Assembly (NCBI GenBank): GCA_002722645.1
Contig: PBML01000051.1
Span: forward strand, 6,567 to 18,718
DNA from: Acidobacteriota bacterium
GTDB lineage: Bacteria > Acidobacteriota > UBA890
DNA: 12,152 nt
Reading direction: 5' to 3'
Under the pieces are notes generated by a model, which saw only the letters and a program-made list of their open reading frames with translations, was not told where the DNA came from and made no database searches. This document shows, in pieces, positions 1 through 7,266 of this stretch. Within the stretch, counting starts at the first letter, position 1. Each line of letters begins with the position of its first letter. Made by a program: the position numbers and the translations under genes.

Positions 1-318
1 GAGTTGTACACCAACCGGAACGCCAGGATGTTCGGGAACGTCATTGACGTCATTGCCACACCGATCAGCTTCGTTGACACGAGTGAGGGCTACAGCGTTC
101 GTGCCGGTACCGAGGTCGAACTCACAGCAACGGCTCTTCACATCGATCACAAAGCTTTTGAGCAATGCGGTGACGCGCAATGGTACGAACCCTTTGTGCC
201 CCTGCAGAATTCGACCCTTGGTATGACTATCGAGCATTCGTACCAAGGCGTCGCACTTGATGCGCAATGGAGCGATCCGAATACGCAGAGTGCTTTCCTG
301 GGTCGCTTTTCCTTCTGA
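1..318 (+). CDS. C-terminal part of an unrecognised protein (5' end outside window)
   Basis: The frame is open from base 1 (GAG) to the TGA at 316-318, so the gene most likely begins upstream; a TTG at base 4 is only a fallback start. About 105 residues are visible. They carry no signal peptide or membrane segment and look like a soluble beta-rich domain, with alternating polar and hydrophobic stretches such as YSVRAGTEVELTATALHID. There is a single cysteine in the segment HKAFEQCGD, and the chain ends in LGRFSF. The aromatic end is reminiscent of exported barrel proteins, but too little is seen to claim that. I do not recognise the family. The next gene starts 30 bases downstream on the same strand, so the two may be co-transcribed. 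Confidence 0.55.
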   Translation, partial: ELYTNRNARMFGNVIDVIATPISFVDTSEGYSVRAGTEVELTATALHIDHKAFEQCGDAQWYEPFVPLQNSTLGMTIEHSYQGVALDAQWSDPNTQSAFLGRFSF

Positions 319-347
319 AACGGACCGTATTTACAGCGAACTCCCCG

Positions 348-1106
348 ATGTACTACCGAGGGTCTTCTTTGCCTCATGCGCGGCGCCCCACCAAGAGGCG
401 TCTTTCAGACCGTTATCTTCGGGCCGTGCTTTTCCTGACCGCCACGGTCGTGTTGGTGTTCACTTCGGCGATGGGGCACACCGCAAGCTTTACTATTAGA
501 AACCAGGACTCGTACAGGCTAACAATTACTGATGGCGGTCCCCCCGAGAGCCTGGAAAATTCAATCGCGCAATACGTGGAGGATCGCTCGCTCACCGTCC
601 TGAACGGAGACAACGAACCATTGATGGATCTCTGGTTCGCGAGGCAACTGCCTTCTCCGACCGATCCCAACACCCATCCCGGTGTCGCATACAGCACCCT
701 CAACGAAGGCGTTGTACTAGCTGTTATGCGCTTGCATCAAGAGCACAACGATTTCCGTGACCAACCTGTTGGTGCCGGGATCTACTTGGCCCGTTATCTG
801 CGACAACCTGACGACGGCAATCACCTCGGTGAGACGACCTACCGCGACTACGCTGTACTAACCACTCCCAAAGCAGATTCAGTCGGCCCGCAGGGATTTG
901 AAGAAACCCTCAATCAAGCACTTGACCTTAATCTCCACCCCTTCGCCTGGGGTTTGTGGCCGGCAAACGAAGTTGTTACAGAATCAGAGCCAGGTATTGC
1001 AGCGTTTCAACCTGACAAATGGGCCGTCAAGCTATCACTCCCACGTGAAGACGGCAGCAGCATCACAATTGCCATGGTCGTGGCCGGCAACGAGTGGCAC
1101 TATTGA
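348..1106 (+). CDS. Secreted or membrane-anchored conserved hypothetical protein
   Basis: 252 residues starting at the ATG at 348; the frame is open further upstream (ATG at 267) but that overlaps the preceding gene. The N-terminus is basic (RRPTKRR at residues 12-18) and is followed by a hydrophobic run at about residues 26-42 ending in SAMGHTA, so it is a signal peptide or signal anchor and the rest should lie outside the cytoplasm. The mature part has a short strand-rich start and a distinctive middle: LWFARQLP (95-102), GVAYSTLNEGVVLAVMRL (112-129), then GAGIYLARYLRQPDDGNH (142-159) and YRDYAVL. From memory, this GxYxLRYxxQPxDGNHxGxxxxRD pattern occurs in uncharacterised exported proteins of other environmental bacteria, but I know no assigned function. 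No catalytic motif is evident. The end overlaps the next small frame by a few bases. Confidence 0.75.
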   Translation: MYYRGSSLPHARRPTKRRLSDRYLRAVLFLTATVVLVFTSAMGHTASFTIRNQDSYRLTITDGGPPESLENSIAQYVEDRSLTVLNGDNEPLMDLWFARQLPSPTDPNTHPGVAYSTLNEGVVLAVMRLHQEHNDFRDQPVGAGIYLARYLRQPDDGNHLGETTYRDYAVLTTPKADSVGPQGFEETLNQALDLNLHPFAWGLWPANEVVTESEPGIAAFQPDKWAVKLSLPREDGSSITIAMVVAGNEWHY

Positions 1107-1465
1107 TCGTCCGCACGACCCCAATCGGAGCGCATCAGATCTCTTACACGCTTTGTCGCGTGCTGCCTGACACTGCCTTGGCGCTGCGCAACGTTCTGCG
1201 TGAAGCCGCCCGTTTGTGGATCGCCCACCTCGGCGAAGAACGCTACGAGGAACTACGCATGACGAGTGAAGGTGAGTCGTTCTTCACTGGCCGAGTGCGA
1301 CTCGAACCTGTACCGCCGGAACGAGAGATGGTGGCAGTCTGGCTGCCATTTCCGCCAAATTTTTGCGGTCGGGTAAGACCCCAGTTGATAGACTTCATTG
1401 AAGCCTTCGAACCTGACCGGGGAATTCCGAAACCCCCTAAGGGATGGCCCGGATGGGATGTTTAA
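1094..1465 (+). CDS. Small hypothetical protein
   Basis: 123 residues from a GTG at 1094, or 120 from a TTG at 1103 that would overlap the upstream stop as TTGA. Neither start has a clear ribosome-binding site, so translational coupling to the preceding gene is the likeliest way it is read. The sequence has an amphipathic, arginine- and leucine-rich helical part (about residues 24-50, ALALRNVLREAARLWIAHLG), then a region with ERYEELRMTSEGESFF and a proline-rich tail ending in KPPKGWPGWDV. There is no signal peptide or transmembrane segment, so it is probably cytosolic. I do not recognise the family. The composition looks protein-like rather than like a chance frame, but a non-coding reading remains possible. 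Confidence 0.5.
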   Translation: MALLIVRTTPIGAHQISYTLCRVLPDTALALRNVLREAARLWIAHLGEERYEELRMTSEGESFFTGRVRLEPVPPEREMVAVWLPFPPNFCGRVRPQLIDFIEAFEPDRGIPKPPKGWPGWDV

Positions 1466-1546
1466 AGTCTACAATCAGTGCGAAATTGCTCCCCACACTG
1501 CGCGGGCGTCGCCTAGATCCGTGAGATTCTGGCCTGGATAGATTAA

Positions 1547-2158
1547 ATGCATAAACGCCATTTATTGATCAGTTTTCTGCTTATTTCAATGGTGGCAGTG
1601 CTCATTCCGAAGCCAGCGGCTGCGATTCCCGCTGCGACATTCGTGCTCGGTGCAATGATCGGCGATTCCCTGAGCGAAGTCCTCCAGGTGCGCCTCACGA
1701 CAGTAACCGAGGGGTTCAAGAACGCTCCACTTTTCGGTGGCCGGCTGGGCTGGAGTATTTTTCCATTTGCGATTGAGGGAAGCCTTCTGTACAGCCCCAG
1801 CGCCATCGACTCAACAGGGGGTGACAGCTTCAGTGCCAGCATTATGTACGCCGAGGTCGAAGCCCAACTGCTGATCCTACCCGGACCTGTGTCTCCGTTT
1901 CTCGGAGGGGGCATCGGCCTTCACAGTATAAAACTACAAGTCGGCACCACCCCACGGGAAACGGTTATTGGCTATGTCTTCGGAGGGGGCCTGAGGGCGA
2001 CCTTCGGCACCCTCGGGTTACGCGTGGACATAAAGGATCACATCACCCCACTGGAAATCACTGAACTTGACCCGAATTTCATAGACGCTCTCGGTATGGC
2101 AGTTAGCAACAACCTGCACAACATCGAGTTTTCTGGCGGCGTAACAATCAAGTTCTGA
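1547..2158 (+). CDS. Putative outer-membrane beta-barrel protein
   Basis: 203 residues. A textbook signal peptide opens the protein: basic start (MHKRH), hydrophobic core LLISFLLISMVAVLI, then PKPAAA with cleavage expected after residue 26. The mature chain has alternating hydrophobic strands with glycine-rich turns (LFGGRLGWSIFPFAIEGSLL, FLGGGIGLHS, VFGGGLRATFG) and ends in GGVTIKF. The C-terminal phenylalanine is the usual recognition residue of the BAM outer-membrane assembly machinery. Its length fits small 8-strand barrels of the OmpW or OMP_b-brl type, but I see no motif that fixes the family. The ribosome-binding site is weak (GGATAG before the ATG). About 80 bases separate it from the upstream gene, and it converges with the hydrolase downstream. 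Confidence 0.7.
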   Translation: MHKRHLLISFLLISMVAVLIPKPAAAIPAATFVLGAMIGDSLSEVLQVRLTTVTEGFKNAPLFGGRLGWSIFPFAIEGSLLYSPSAIDSTGGDSFSASIMYAEVEAQLLILPGPVSPFLGGGIGLHSIKLQVGTTPRETVIGYVFGGGLRATFGTLGLRVDIKDHITPLEITELDPNFIDALGMAVSNNLHNIEFSGGVTIKF

Positions 2159-2185
2159 CCCGTGTGTCGAATGCCGTTAGGGTCA
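2156..2185. terminator. Inverted repeat between convergent genes, possible weak terminator
   Basis: TGACCC (2156-2161, including the stop codon) pairs with GGGTCA (2180-2185) across an 18-base loop, in the 32-base gap between the convergent barrel gene and hydrolase gene. The position suits a shared terminator, but the stem is only 6 bp and no T-run follows on either strand. This may be chance. Confidence 0.2.
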
Positions 2186-2190
2186 ATTCG

Positions 2191-3204
2191 TCAAGCACCG
2201 AGGTGGCGACGGAAAAAGCGCACGATCAAGTAGGCGTCTATCAGGTAGAACGGAGGGCGCCCTAGAGTGTAGTGACCACAGGGCAGCACCACTCGCCGGA
2301 AATCAACATTCGCCTTGTCCAGCGCGTCGACCAGAGCCTGGGAGTGCGCGGGCAGAAAGATCGGATCGTAGGCTCCGGAGATCATGAGTAATTTGGGTTG
2401 ACTCTTCATCAGCCGTGTTGCGAAGTGAACCGGCGAGATGGGCGCCCAGCACCGTCGTAAAGTCTCGAGATCGATGTGCTGATCGAGGCTGGCACGCACG
2501 TGTTGAGTAGCAAGTCCGGACCACACAACGTCGGCGAACTCGCCAGCGACGTGATTAAGCGCGGCAGCCTCGAGGTCCTCGTCATGAGCTAACGCCAAGA
2601 ATCCAATGCATGATCCGAGGCTAGTGCCTAAGAGACCAACATGCCGATACCCACGCTGTCGCAACCACTGGACGGCCAGTCGAACTTCAACGACGGCACG
2701 CCGTATCGATTGAATAGTCAATCCTAGAATCGGACTGACCATGGCATCGGCGCGTACCATGTACCCGGGGCGCCGTTCCTCATGATAGGGCAGAGTCATC
2801 CGTAAAGCGCTGAATCCACAGTGATTAAGAATATTACACGCCTGGACCATCGAACCCTTGTCAGCATTCCACTGTGGGACGACGACGATGGCACGACCTT
2901 CCGCGCTTGGGGATTCGAATAACCGGGCCGAAACACGTTGCACCTCAATATCGGAGGAAGGAAATGGAGAATCAAAGGCCAAGCGGGTGCCGTCGAATGT
3001 CACTCCTGTGATTTCCTTAGTTCGATAGAAATTTTCACTCCCTGCACACAGCGCCGCAGCAACCTCAACCAACTCAGGTCCTGTGCCCTCGAGTTCAACG
3101 TCCCCGAGATTTTCCAATCCCCAACCAAACGCCTGTGGGCAACGGTCGGCGGCATCGTCCCTAAAAATTGAGAGTTCCCAGTGATGAAAGAATTCGCGGA
3201 GCAT
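2191..3204 (-). CDS. Alpha/beta-hydrolase family protein
   Basis: 337 residues from the ATG at 3204; a TTG two codons earlier (3210) is an alternative, and neither has an obvious Shine-Dalgarno. Numbered from that TTG, the catalytic triad of the fold is visible: the nucleophile elbow GTSLGS with Ser197, the acid Asp282 in SGAYDPIF, and His313 in PCGHYTLG. The motif RAIVVVPQWNADKGSM (106-121) supplies the oxyanion-side strand and turn. The chain is cytosolic, with no signal peptide. A helical cap lies between Ser197 and Asp282, and the final helix reads VRFFRRHLGA. The arrangement, with a long N-terminal part before the core, resembles the ABHD18-like group of uncharacterised hydrolases. The substrate is unknown; esterase or peptidase activity is only inferred. 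It stands alone, diverging from pyruvate kinase. Confidence 0.8.
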   Translation of the reverse strand: MLREFFHHWELSIFRDDAADRCPQAFGWGLENLGDVELEGTGPELVEVAAALCAGSENFYRTKEITGVTFDGTRLAFDSPFPSSDIEVQRVSARLFESPSAEGRAIVVVPQWNADKGSMVQACNILNHCGFSALRMTLPYHEERRPGYMVRADAMVSPILGLTIQSIRRAVVEVRLAVQWLRQRGYRHVGLLGTSLGSCIGFLALAHDEDLEAAALNHVAGEFADVVWSGLATQHVRASLDQHIDLETLRRCWAPISPVHFATRLMKSQPKLLMISGAYDPIFLPAHSQALVDALDKANVDFRRVVLPCGHYTLGRPPFYLIDAYLIVRFFRRHLGA

Positions 3205-3303
3205 GACCAATCGATGCTACCAGGGTGTCGAACGCGAGAGTGGCTAGCTAGCAATCGTGCCGAGGGGTAGTTACGCTGCCCTAAAGACCTGAGTTGCCAC
3301 TGT

Positions 3304-3308
3304 AGGAG
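3304..3308 (+). promoter_or_regulatory. Ribosome-binding site defining a non-ATG start for pyruvate kinase
   Basis: AGGAG lies 5 bases before an in-frame ATC (3314) and 8 bases before an in-frame ATT (3317). It is the only good Shine-Dalgarno near the N-terminus demanded by homology. It supports initiation at one of these near-cognate codons rather than at the ATG at 3419. Confidence 0.55.
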
Positions 3309-3316
3309 AGATCATC

Positions 3317-4780
3317 ATTACAAGGCCACGTGATCCTTATCGGCGTACCAAAATAGTCTGTACGCTCGGACCGGCTAGCGAAACACTTGAGCAGATTCGG
3401 GCCTTATTCGCCGCAGGCATGGATGTCGCCCGTCTCAATTTTTCGCATCAGACGATCGACTGGCATCGAGAACGTGTCGCCATGATTCGTGACGTATCGG
3501 CGGAAGCCGGCCGGCCGATCGGTATTCTCCAAGACCTCCCGGGGCCCAAGATCAGAGTCGGTAACTTCCCCGATGGCCCAGTGGAACTTAAAGTCGGTCA
3601 GGAGTTCACCCTTACAGCAGGCGGAGCCGATGGCGACATGTGCGGTGTATCCGTCAACCAGAAGGCCCTTATCGAAGCCGTCGAGCCTGGCGACCCCATC
3701 CTGCTCGCTGACGGGACAATCCGCTTGCGCGCTGTTCATATTGAAAATGACAGCGTCGTTTGCGAAGTTACGGTTGGCGGCAGATTGGGATCCCATAAAG
3801 GGGTGAACCTCCCAAACCGCGCTCTCGCGCTGCCATCGATGACAGAGTATGACCGCGAAGCCCTGATAGCTGGCCTCGATATGGGGGTTGACTTCGTAGC
3901 CCTGTCATTCGTGCGGTCGGCCGATGACGTTGAGATAGCCCGCAAGGTCATTAAAGAACACGGCCGACACGTTCCGATCATCGGGAAGATCGAGAAGTCT
4001 GAAGCGCTCGAAAACCTTGCGGGCATCATTGAGGCTGTTGATGCCGTGATGGTAGCGCGGGGTGATCTGGCAGTTGAAATCCCGCTGTGGGACGTCCCAC
4101 AGGTTCAGAAACAGGTCATCAAAGCCGCCAATACTGCTGCGAAGCCAGTCATCACAGCTACACAGATGCTGCTATCAATGGTTGACTCTCCGCAACCCGC
4201 ACGGGCGGAAACAAGTGACGTTGCCAACGCCCTGTACGATGGAACCGATGCGGTCATGCTCTCTGAAGAAACTGCTGTTGGTAGTTACCCAGTCGAAGCC
4301 GTCGAAGTAATGGCAAATATCTGCGTGGCCACTGAGAAAAAACTTTGCCGACCTGGAACCTACCGCAAGCTCCCGGCAGACCGCCGCCATCTGGTACCGG
4401 ACGTTGTAGCCACCGCTGCCTGCATGGTGGCACGGCACCTCAATGCCACGGCTTTAGTCGTACCAACGCGAACGGGCAGCACCGCGATCAAGATCGGTGC
4501 CTGCCGTCCCAGTCAACCGATTATCGCCATAGGCACGCATATCGAAACGGTAGGCCGCATGACCTTGGTGTGGGGAGTCGTACCGATTTACGGCGAAGAC
4601 CTATTGACCCATGAGTCGATGCTCATGGAAGCTGAACGCCGAGCCGAAGCCTCAGGACTCATCAAAAAGGGCGACTTGCTAGTAATTACTGCTGGATTCC
4701 CTGTAGGTGGGCCCGGGAGTACCAATACTGTGACCGTAAAAACGGCGGGTGAACAACTCAGCACAATCAACACCAATTGA
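3317..4780 (+). CDS. pyk: Pyruvate kinase, probable ATT (or ATC) start
   Basis: Transfers phosphate from phosphoenolpyruvate to ADP in the last step of glycolysis, in the cytosol. From ATT at 3317 the product is 487 residues, close to the usual 470-480. Motifs in order: RRTKIVCTLGPAS (9-21), ARLNFSH (38-44), QDLPGPKIR (72-80), the B domain with KGVNLPN, then the barrel with DFVALSFVRS, GKIEK with the catalytic lysine at 224, ARGDLAVE (247-254) with metal-binding residues, and TATQM (280-284). LSEETAVGSYP and a complete C-terminal domain follow. The residue after TATQML is Leu where many family members have Glu. The frame contains no ATG, GTG or TTG between the stop at 3290-3292 and the ATG at 3419, and starting at 3419 would delete the TKIVCTLGPAS strand. 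Hence a near-cognate start, or an assembly error at that codon. Confidence 0.9.
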   Translation: MTRPRDPYRRTKIVCTLGPASETLEQIRALFAAGMDVARLNFSHQTIDWHRERVAMIRDVSAEAGRPIGILQDLPGPKIRVGNFPDGPVELKVGQEFTLTAGGADGDMCGVSVNQKALIEAVEPGDPILLADGTIRLRAVHIENDSVVCEVTVGGRLGSHKGVNLPNRALALPSMTEYDREALIAGLDMGVDFVALSFVRSADDVEIARKVIKEHGRHVPIIGKIEKSEALENLAGIIEAVDAVMVARGDLAVEIPLWDVPQVQKQVIKAANTAAKPVITATQMLLSMVDSPQPARAETSDVANALYDGTDAVMLSEETAVGSYPVEAVEVMANICVATEKKLCRPGTYRKLPADRRHLVPDVVATAACMVARHLNATALVVPTRTGSTAIKIGACRPSQPIIAIGTHIETVGRMTLVWGVVPIYGEDLLTHESMLMEAERRAEASGLIKKGDLLVITAGFPVGGPGSTNTVTVKTAGEQLSTINTN

Positions 4781-4984
4781 CGATGAGATCCTTCACCGCT
4801 CCGACGATTCTGTACGTCAGGCGCCTGCAAACCGATATCCTCATGCTCGTTGACAACAACGGACGTATTGGGGTCCAGCCGAGGAAGGACCCGCCTCCAG
4901 CTGTTGGTACCGAGTCAGCGCGCTTTAAAGGGACCATCCTTTCAGGCACCCTGAACGCACCCAGGCACGCTTTCCAGTTCCTCC

Positions 4985-5020
4985 TTCGAAGCAAGGATGG
5001 CGCGGGCGCGCCATTTCGAA
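4985..5020. repeat. Nested inverted repeat
   Basis: ATGGCGCG (4997-5004) and CGCGCCAT (5007-5014) form a perfect 8-bp inverted repeat around GG. They are flanked by TTCGAA at 4985-4990 and again at 5015-5020, with a 6-base bulge on the left arm only. No T-run follows, so a classical terminator is unlikely; a protein-binding site or processed RNA hairpin is possible. Confidence 0.5.
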
Positions 5021-5049
5021 CTGAAACGCCTCAATCAAGCTAAGTTAGC

Positions 5050-5067
5050 GGGCCACCGAATTGGCCC
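5050..5067 (+). terminator. Hairpin, possible pyk terminator
   Basis: GGGCCA (5050-5055) and TGGCCC (5062-5067) form a 6-bp stem with a 6-base loop, followed by the moderately T-rich ATCATGTATTTGTCTTC. It is about 270 bases past the pyk stop, and the T tract is weak, so the call is tentative. Confidence 0.3.
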
Positions 5068-5093
5068 ATCATGTATTTGTCTTCCTACCCTCT

Positions 5094-5113
5094 TAGGGGC
5101 ATCATGACCCCTA
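5094..5113. repeat. Inverted repeat upstream of ftcD, possible operator
   Basis: TAGGGG (5094-5099) and CCCCTA (5108-5113) are perfect arms around CATCATGA. The site lies about 70 bases before the ftcD start, where an operator could sit, but no regulator gene or second copy is present in the window. Confidence 0.3.
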
Positions 5114-5184
5114 CCCAAGCCACGGTCGGCAGCGGCCACTAGGCAACCATCCTCGGCTTGGTGTCAGATACGCGAGAGAACGTC

Positions 5185-7011
5185 ATGGAGCGGATCGTCG
5201 AGTGCGTGCCCAATTTCTCTGAAGGGCGCAACGAAGGGATCATCAAGGAGATCACCGATACCATCGAGGCGGTTGCCGGCGTGAAACTTCTGGACGTCGA
5301 TCCGGGCGCCGACACCAACCGTACCGTGGTCACCATGGTGGGATCACCCCAGAACGTAGCAGAGGCAGCATTCCAAGCGGTGAAGCGAGCGGCGCAGCTG
5401 ATCGATATGCGCCAGCACCGCGGCGCGCACCCACGCTTCGGCGCCACCGATGTGGTCCCCTTCGTGCCGGTTTCCGGCGTGACGATGGACGACTGCGTCA
5501 AGCTCGCGGGCCAGGTCGGCAAGCGTATCGGCGAAGATCTCGGGATCCCGGTGTATCTATACGAACACGCGGCATCGCAGCCGGAGCGCCGCAACTTATC
5601 GCGCGTGCGCACCGGCGAATACGAAGGTCTCGCAGAGAAGCTCGCGGACGACGAATGGCAGCCCGATTTCGGTCCTTCTACTTTCAACGCCGAGGCAGGC
5701 GCCACGGCCGTCGGGGCGCGCGAATTCCTGATCGCCTACAACATCGATCTGAACACCACTGAGCGCAAGTATGCCAACGAAATCGCCTATGCCCTCCGAG
5801 AACGTGGCCGTTGGAAGCGCACCGGCAACATCGAGCCCTTCTATTACAAGGGCGACATCGTCCGCTTTCCAGAGGATGGCACTTACCCCTGCGGTCCCTG
5901 TAACTTCGCCGGCAACTCCTTCAAGGCGCTCGAGGAACACTACGCTGAGGTACACGACGGCGATCTGCAAGCGCGCTACGAAGCCCTCGGCATCGACCCC
6001 GAAAACCCCAGCGGACCGGTGTTCAACGACGGCCAGTTCAAGGACGTTAAGGCGATCGGCTGGGTAGTCGACGACTACAACCGGGCACAGATCAGCATCA
6101 ACCTTAACAACTATAAGGTGAGCCCAGCGCACGAGGTGTTCGAGGCTGCTCGTGAAGAGGCGAGGAAGCGGGGCATCTCCATCACCGGCTCGGAGATCGT
6201 CGGCGTGGTCCCTTACGAGGCGATGCGGCAATCAGCTGTTTACTATCTTCGCCGGATGCGCAAGTCGACCGGTATTCCGGTGCCGGACCTTGTCGAGACC
6301 GCCATCCAGTCGCTAGGCTTGCGCGACGTCGCACCCTTCGAGACTAAGGAGAAGGTCCTCGGGATGCCGGGCGTCGATGGGCCTTTGGCTCAGCGAGCAA
6401 CGTTCGACTTCGTCGACGCAGTCTCGCGCGACTCGCCGGCCCCCGGCGGAGGCTCGGTGGCGGCGCTGGCTGGCGCCCTCGGTGGCGCCCTCGCCGCGAT
6501 GGTGGCCAACCTTAGCGTCAGCAAAGGAGAATTTGACGACCAGTACGAAGCGCTCTGTAAGATCGCTGATCAGGGCCAGGCGGTCAAGGACAAGCTTGTC
6601 CGCGGTGTCGACCAGGACACGGCAGCCTTCGACCTGGTGATCGAAGCTATGCGTATGCCACGGGACACAGAGACCGAGCGTGACGAACGCGCTACCGCGA
6701 TGGAAGAAGGCTACAAGGTAGCTACTTGCGTCCCACTGGCGACGGTCGAGCAGTGTCGTGACGCCCTGAGGCTCTGTGCCGAGATCGCACCGATCACCGA
6801 CCCGAACATGGTGAGCGACGTAGGTACCGGAGCTCTGCAGGCCAATGCCGGGGCCCAAGCGGCCGCCTACAACGTCCGCATCAACCTACCGCACATCACC
6901 GACCAGGATTTTGAGGCCGAGACGCACACAACCTTGACCGGCCTGCTGGAAGAGTGCAGTGAGCTAGCTGCGGCGGTTGCCGCGGAAGTGGAACGAAGTC
7001 TGGGCAGCTAG
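5185..7011 (+). CDS. ftcD: Bifunctional glutamate formimidoyltransferase / formimidoyltetrahydrofolate cyclodeaminase
   Basis: 608 residues from ATG 5185, chosen because the family begins MERIVECVPNFSEGR; upstream GTG and TTG codons exist but add nothing conserved. The N-terminal transferase domain moves the formimino group from formiminoglutamate, a histidine breakdown product, to tetrahydrofolate. HRGAHPRFGATDVVPF places the catalytic histidine at 82, the same number as in the mammalian enzyme. The C-terminal domain, from about residue 404, has the SPAPGGGS loop (417-424) and the long helices of the cyclodeaminase, including ITDPNMVSDVGTGA. The usual length is about 540; the excess is an insertion at about residues 210-284 containing Cys236, Cys239, His252 and His257 in C2H2 zinc-finger spacing. 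The gene looks richer in G+C than its neighbours. No hut gene is adjacent. A GAGAG stretch 7 bases before the ATG may serve as ribosome-binding site. Confidence 0.93.
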   Translation: MERIVECVPNFSEGRNEGIIKEITDTIEAVAGVKLLDVDPGADTNRTVVTMVGSPQNVAEAAFQAVKRAAQLIDMRQHRGAHPRFGATDVVPFVPVSGVTMDDCVKLAGQVGKRIGEDLGIPVYLYEHAASQPERRNLSRVRTGEYEGLAEKLADDEWQPDFGPSTFNAEAGATAVGAREFLIAYNIDLNTTERKYANEIAYALRERGRWKRTGNIEPFYYKGDIVRFPEDGTYPCGPCNFAGNSFKALEEHYAEVHDGDLQARYEALGIDPENPSGPVFNDGQFKDVKAIGWVVDDYNRAQISINLNNYKVSPAHEVFEAAREEARKRGISITGSEIVGVVPYEAMRQSAVYYLRRMRKSTGIPVPDLVETAIQSLGLRDVAPFETKEKVLGMPGVDGPLAQRATFDFVDAVSRDSPAPGGGSVAALAGALGGALAAMVANLSVSKGEFDDQYEALCKIADQGQAVKDKLVRGVDQDTAAFDLVIEAMRMPRDTETERDERATAMEEGYKVATCVPLATVEQCRDALRLCAEIAPITDPNMVSDVGTGALQANAGAQAAAYNVRINLPHITDQDFEAETHTTLTGLLEECSELAAAVAAEVERSLGS

Positions 7012-7266
7012 ATGCCGTTGGCTGCGTTCAGTACCCAATTCCCATGCCAACTGCAAGAGCGAGGAGCCGGGGATCGAGGGTGATGAGGTGAGCACCGTGG
7101 CGTCTCGCGGGGTCGTCACCGAATGTTTAATCGGGGACTGCGAAGTAATGCTAACCGCCTACTGGCCCACACCAACGAGAGAGAGCTAGCGTGTGCCGCC
7201 GCCGAGTGGCACTGTTAGCAATCCGTGATGAACATTTGCTAGCCCTCGGAAAACCGGGAAGAACCA

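Larger units (their letters stand above)
4781..5184. other. Gene-poor interval between pyk and ftcD
   Basis: About 400 bases in which I see no convincing gene. A plus-strand frame (4783-5043) abuts pyk but lacks a ribosome-binding site and any recognisable domain. The interval contains three inverted repeats, listed separately, and presumably the pyk terminator and ftcD promoter, though I could not find a good -35/-10 pair. Confidence 0.5.

Noticed and set aside
3243..3252. GCTAGCTAGC palindrome between the hydrolase and pyk
   Set aside because: Short, repetitive and without a promoter around it, so chance is a sufficient explanation.
4777..5043. Plus-strand frame of 88 codons directly after pyk
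   Set aside because: No ribosome-binding site, no recognisable domain or hydrophobic pattern, and it runs through the inverted repeat at 4985-5020. It could be real but I cannot support it.
5596..6231. Long minus-strand frames inside ftcD
   Set aside because: High G+C removes stop codons from the opposite strand; the plus strand carries the full FTCD motif set.
6977..7189. Plus-strand frame across the end of ftcD and the following gap
   Set aside because: The start lies within ftcD, there is no Shine-Dalgarno and no recognisable sequence. The rest of the gap to 7266 shows nothing else I can support.
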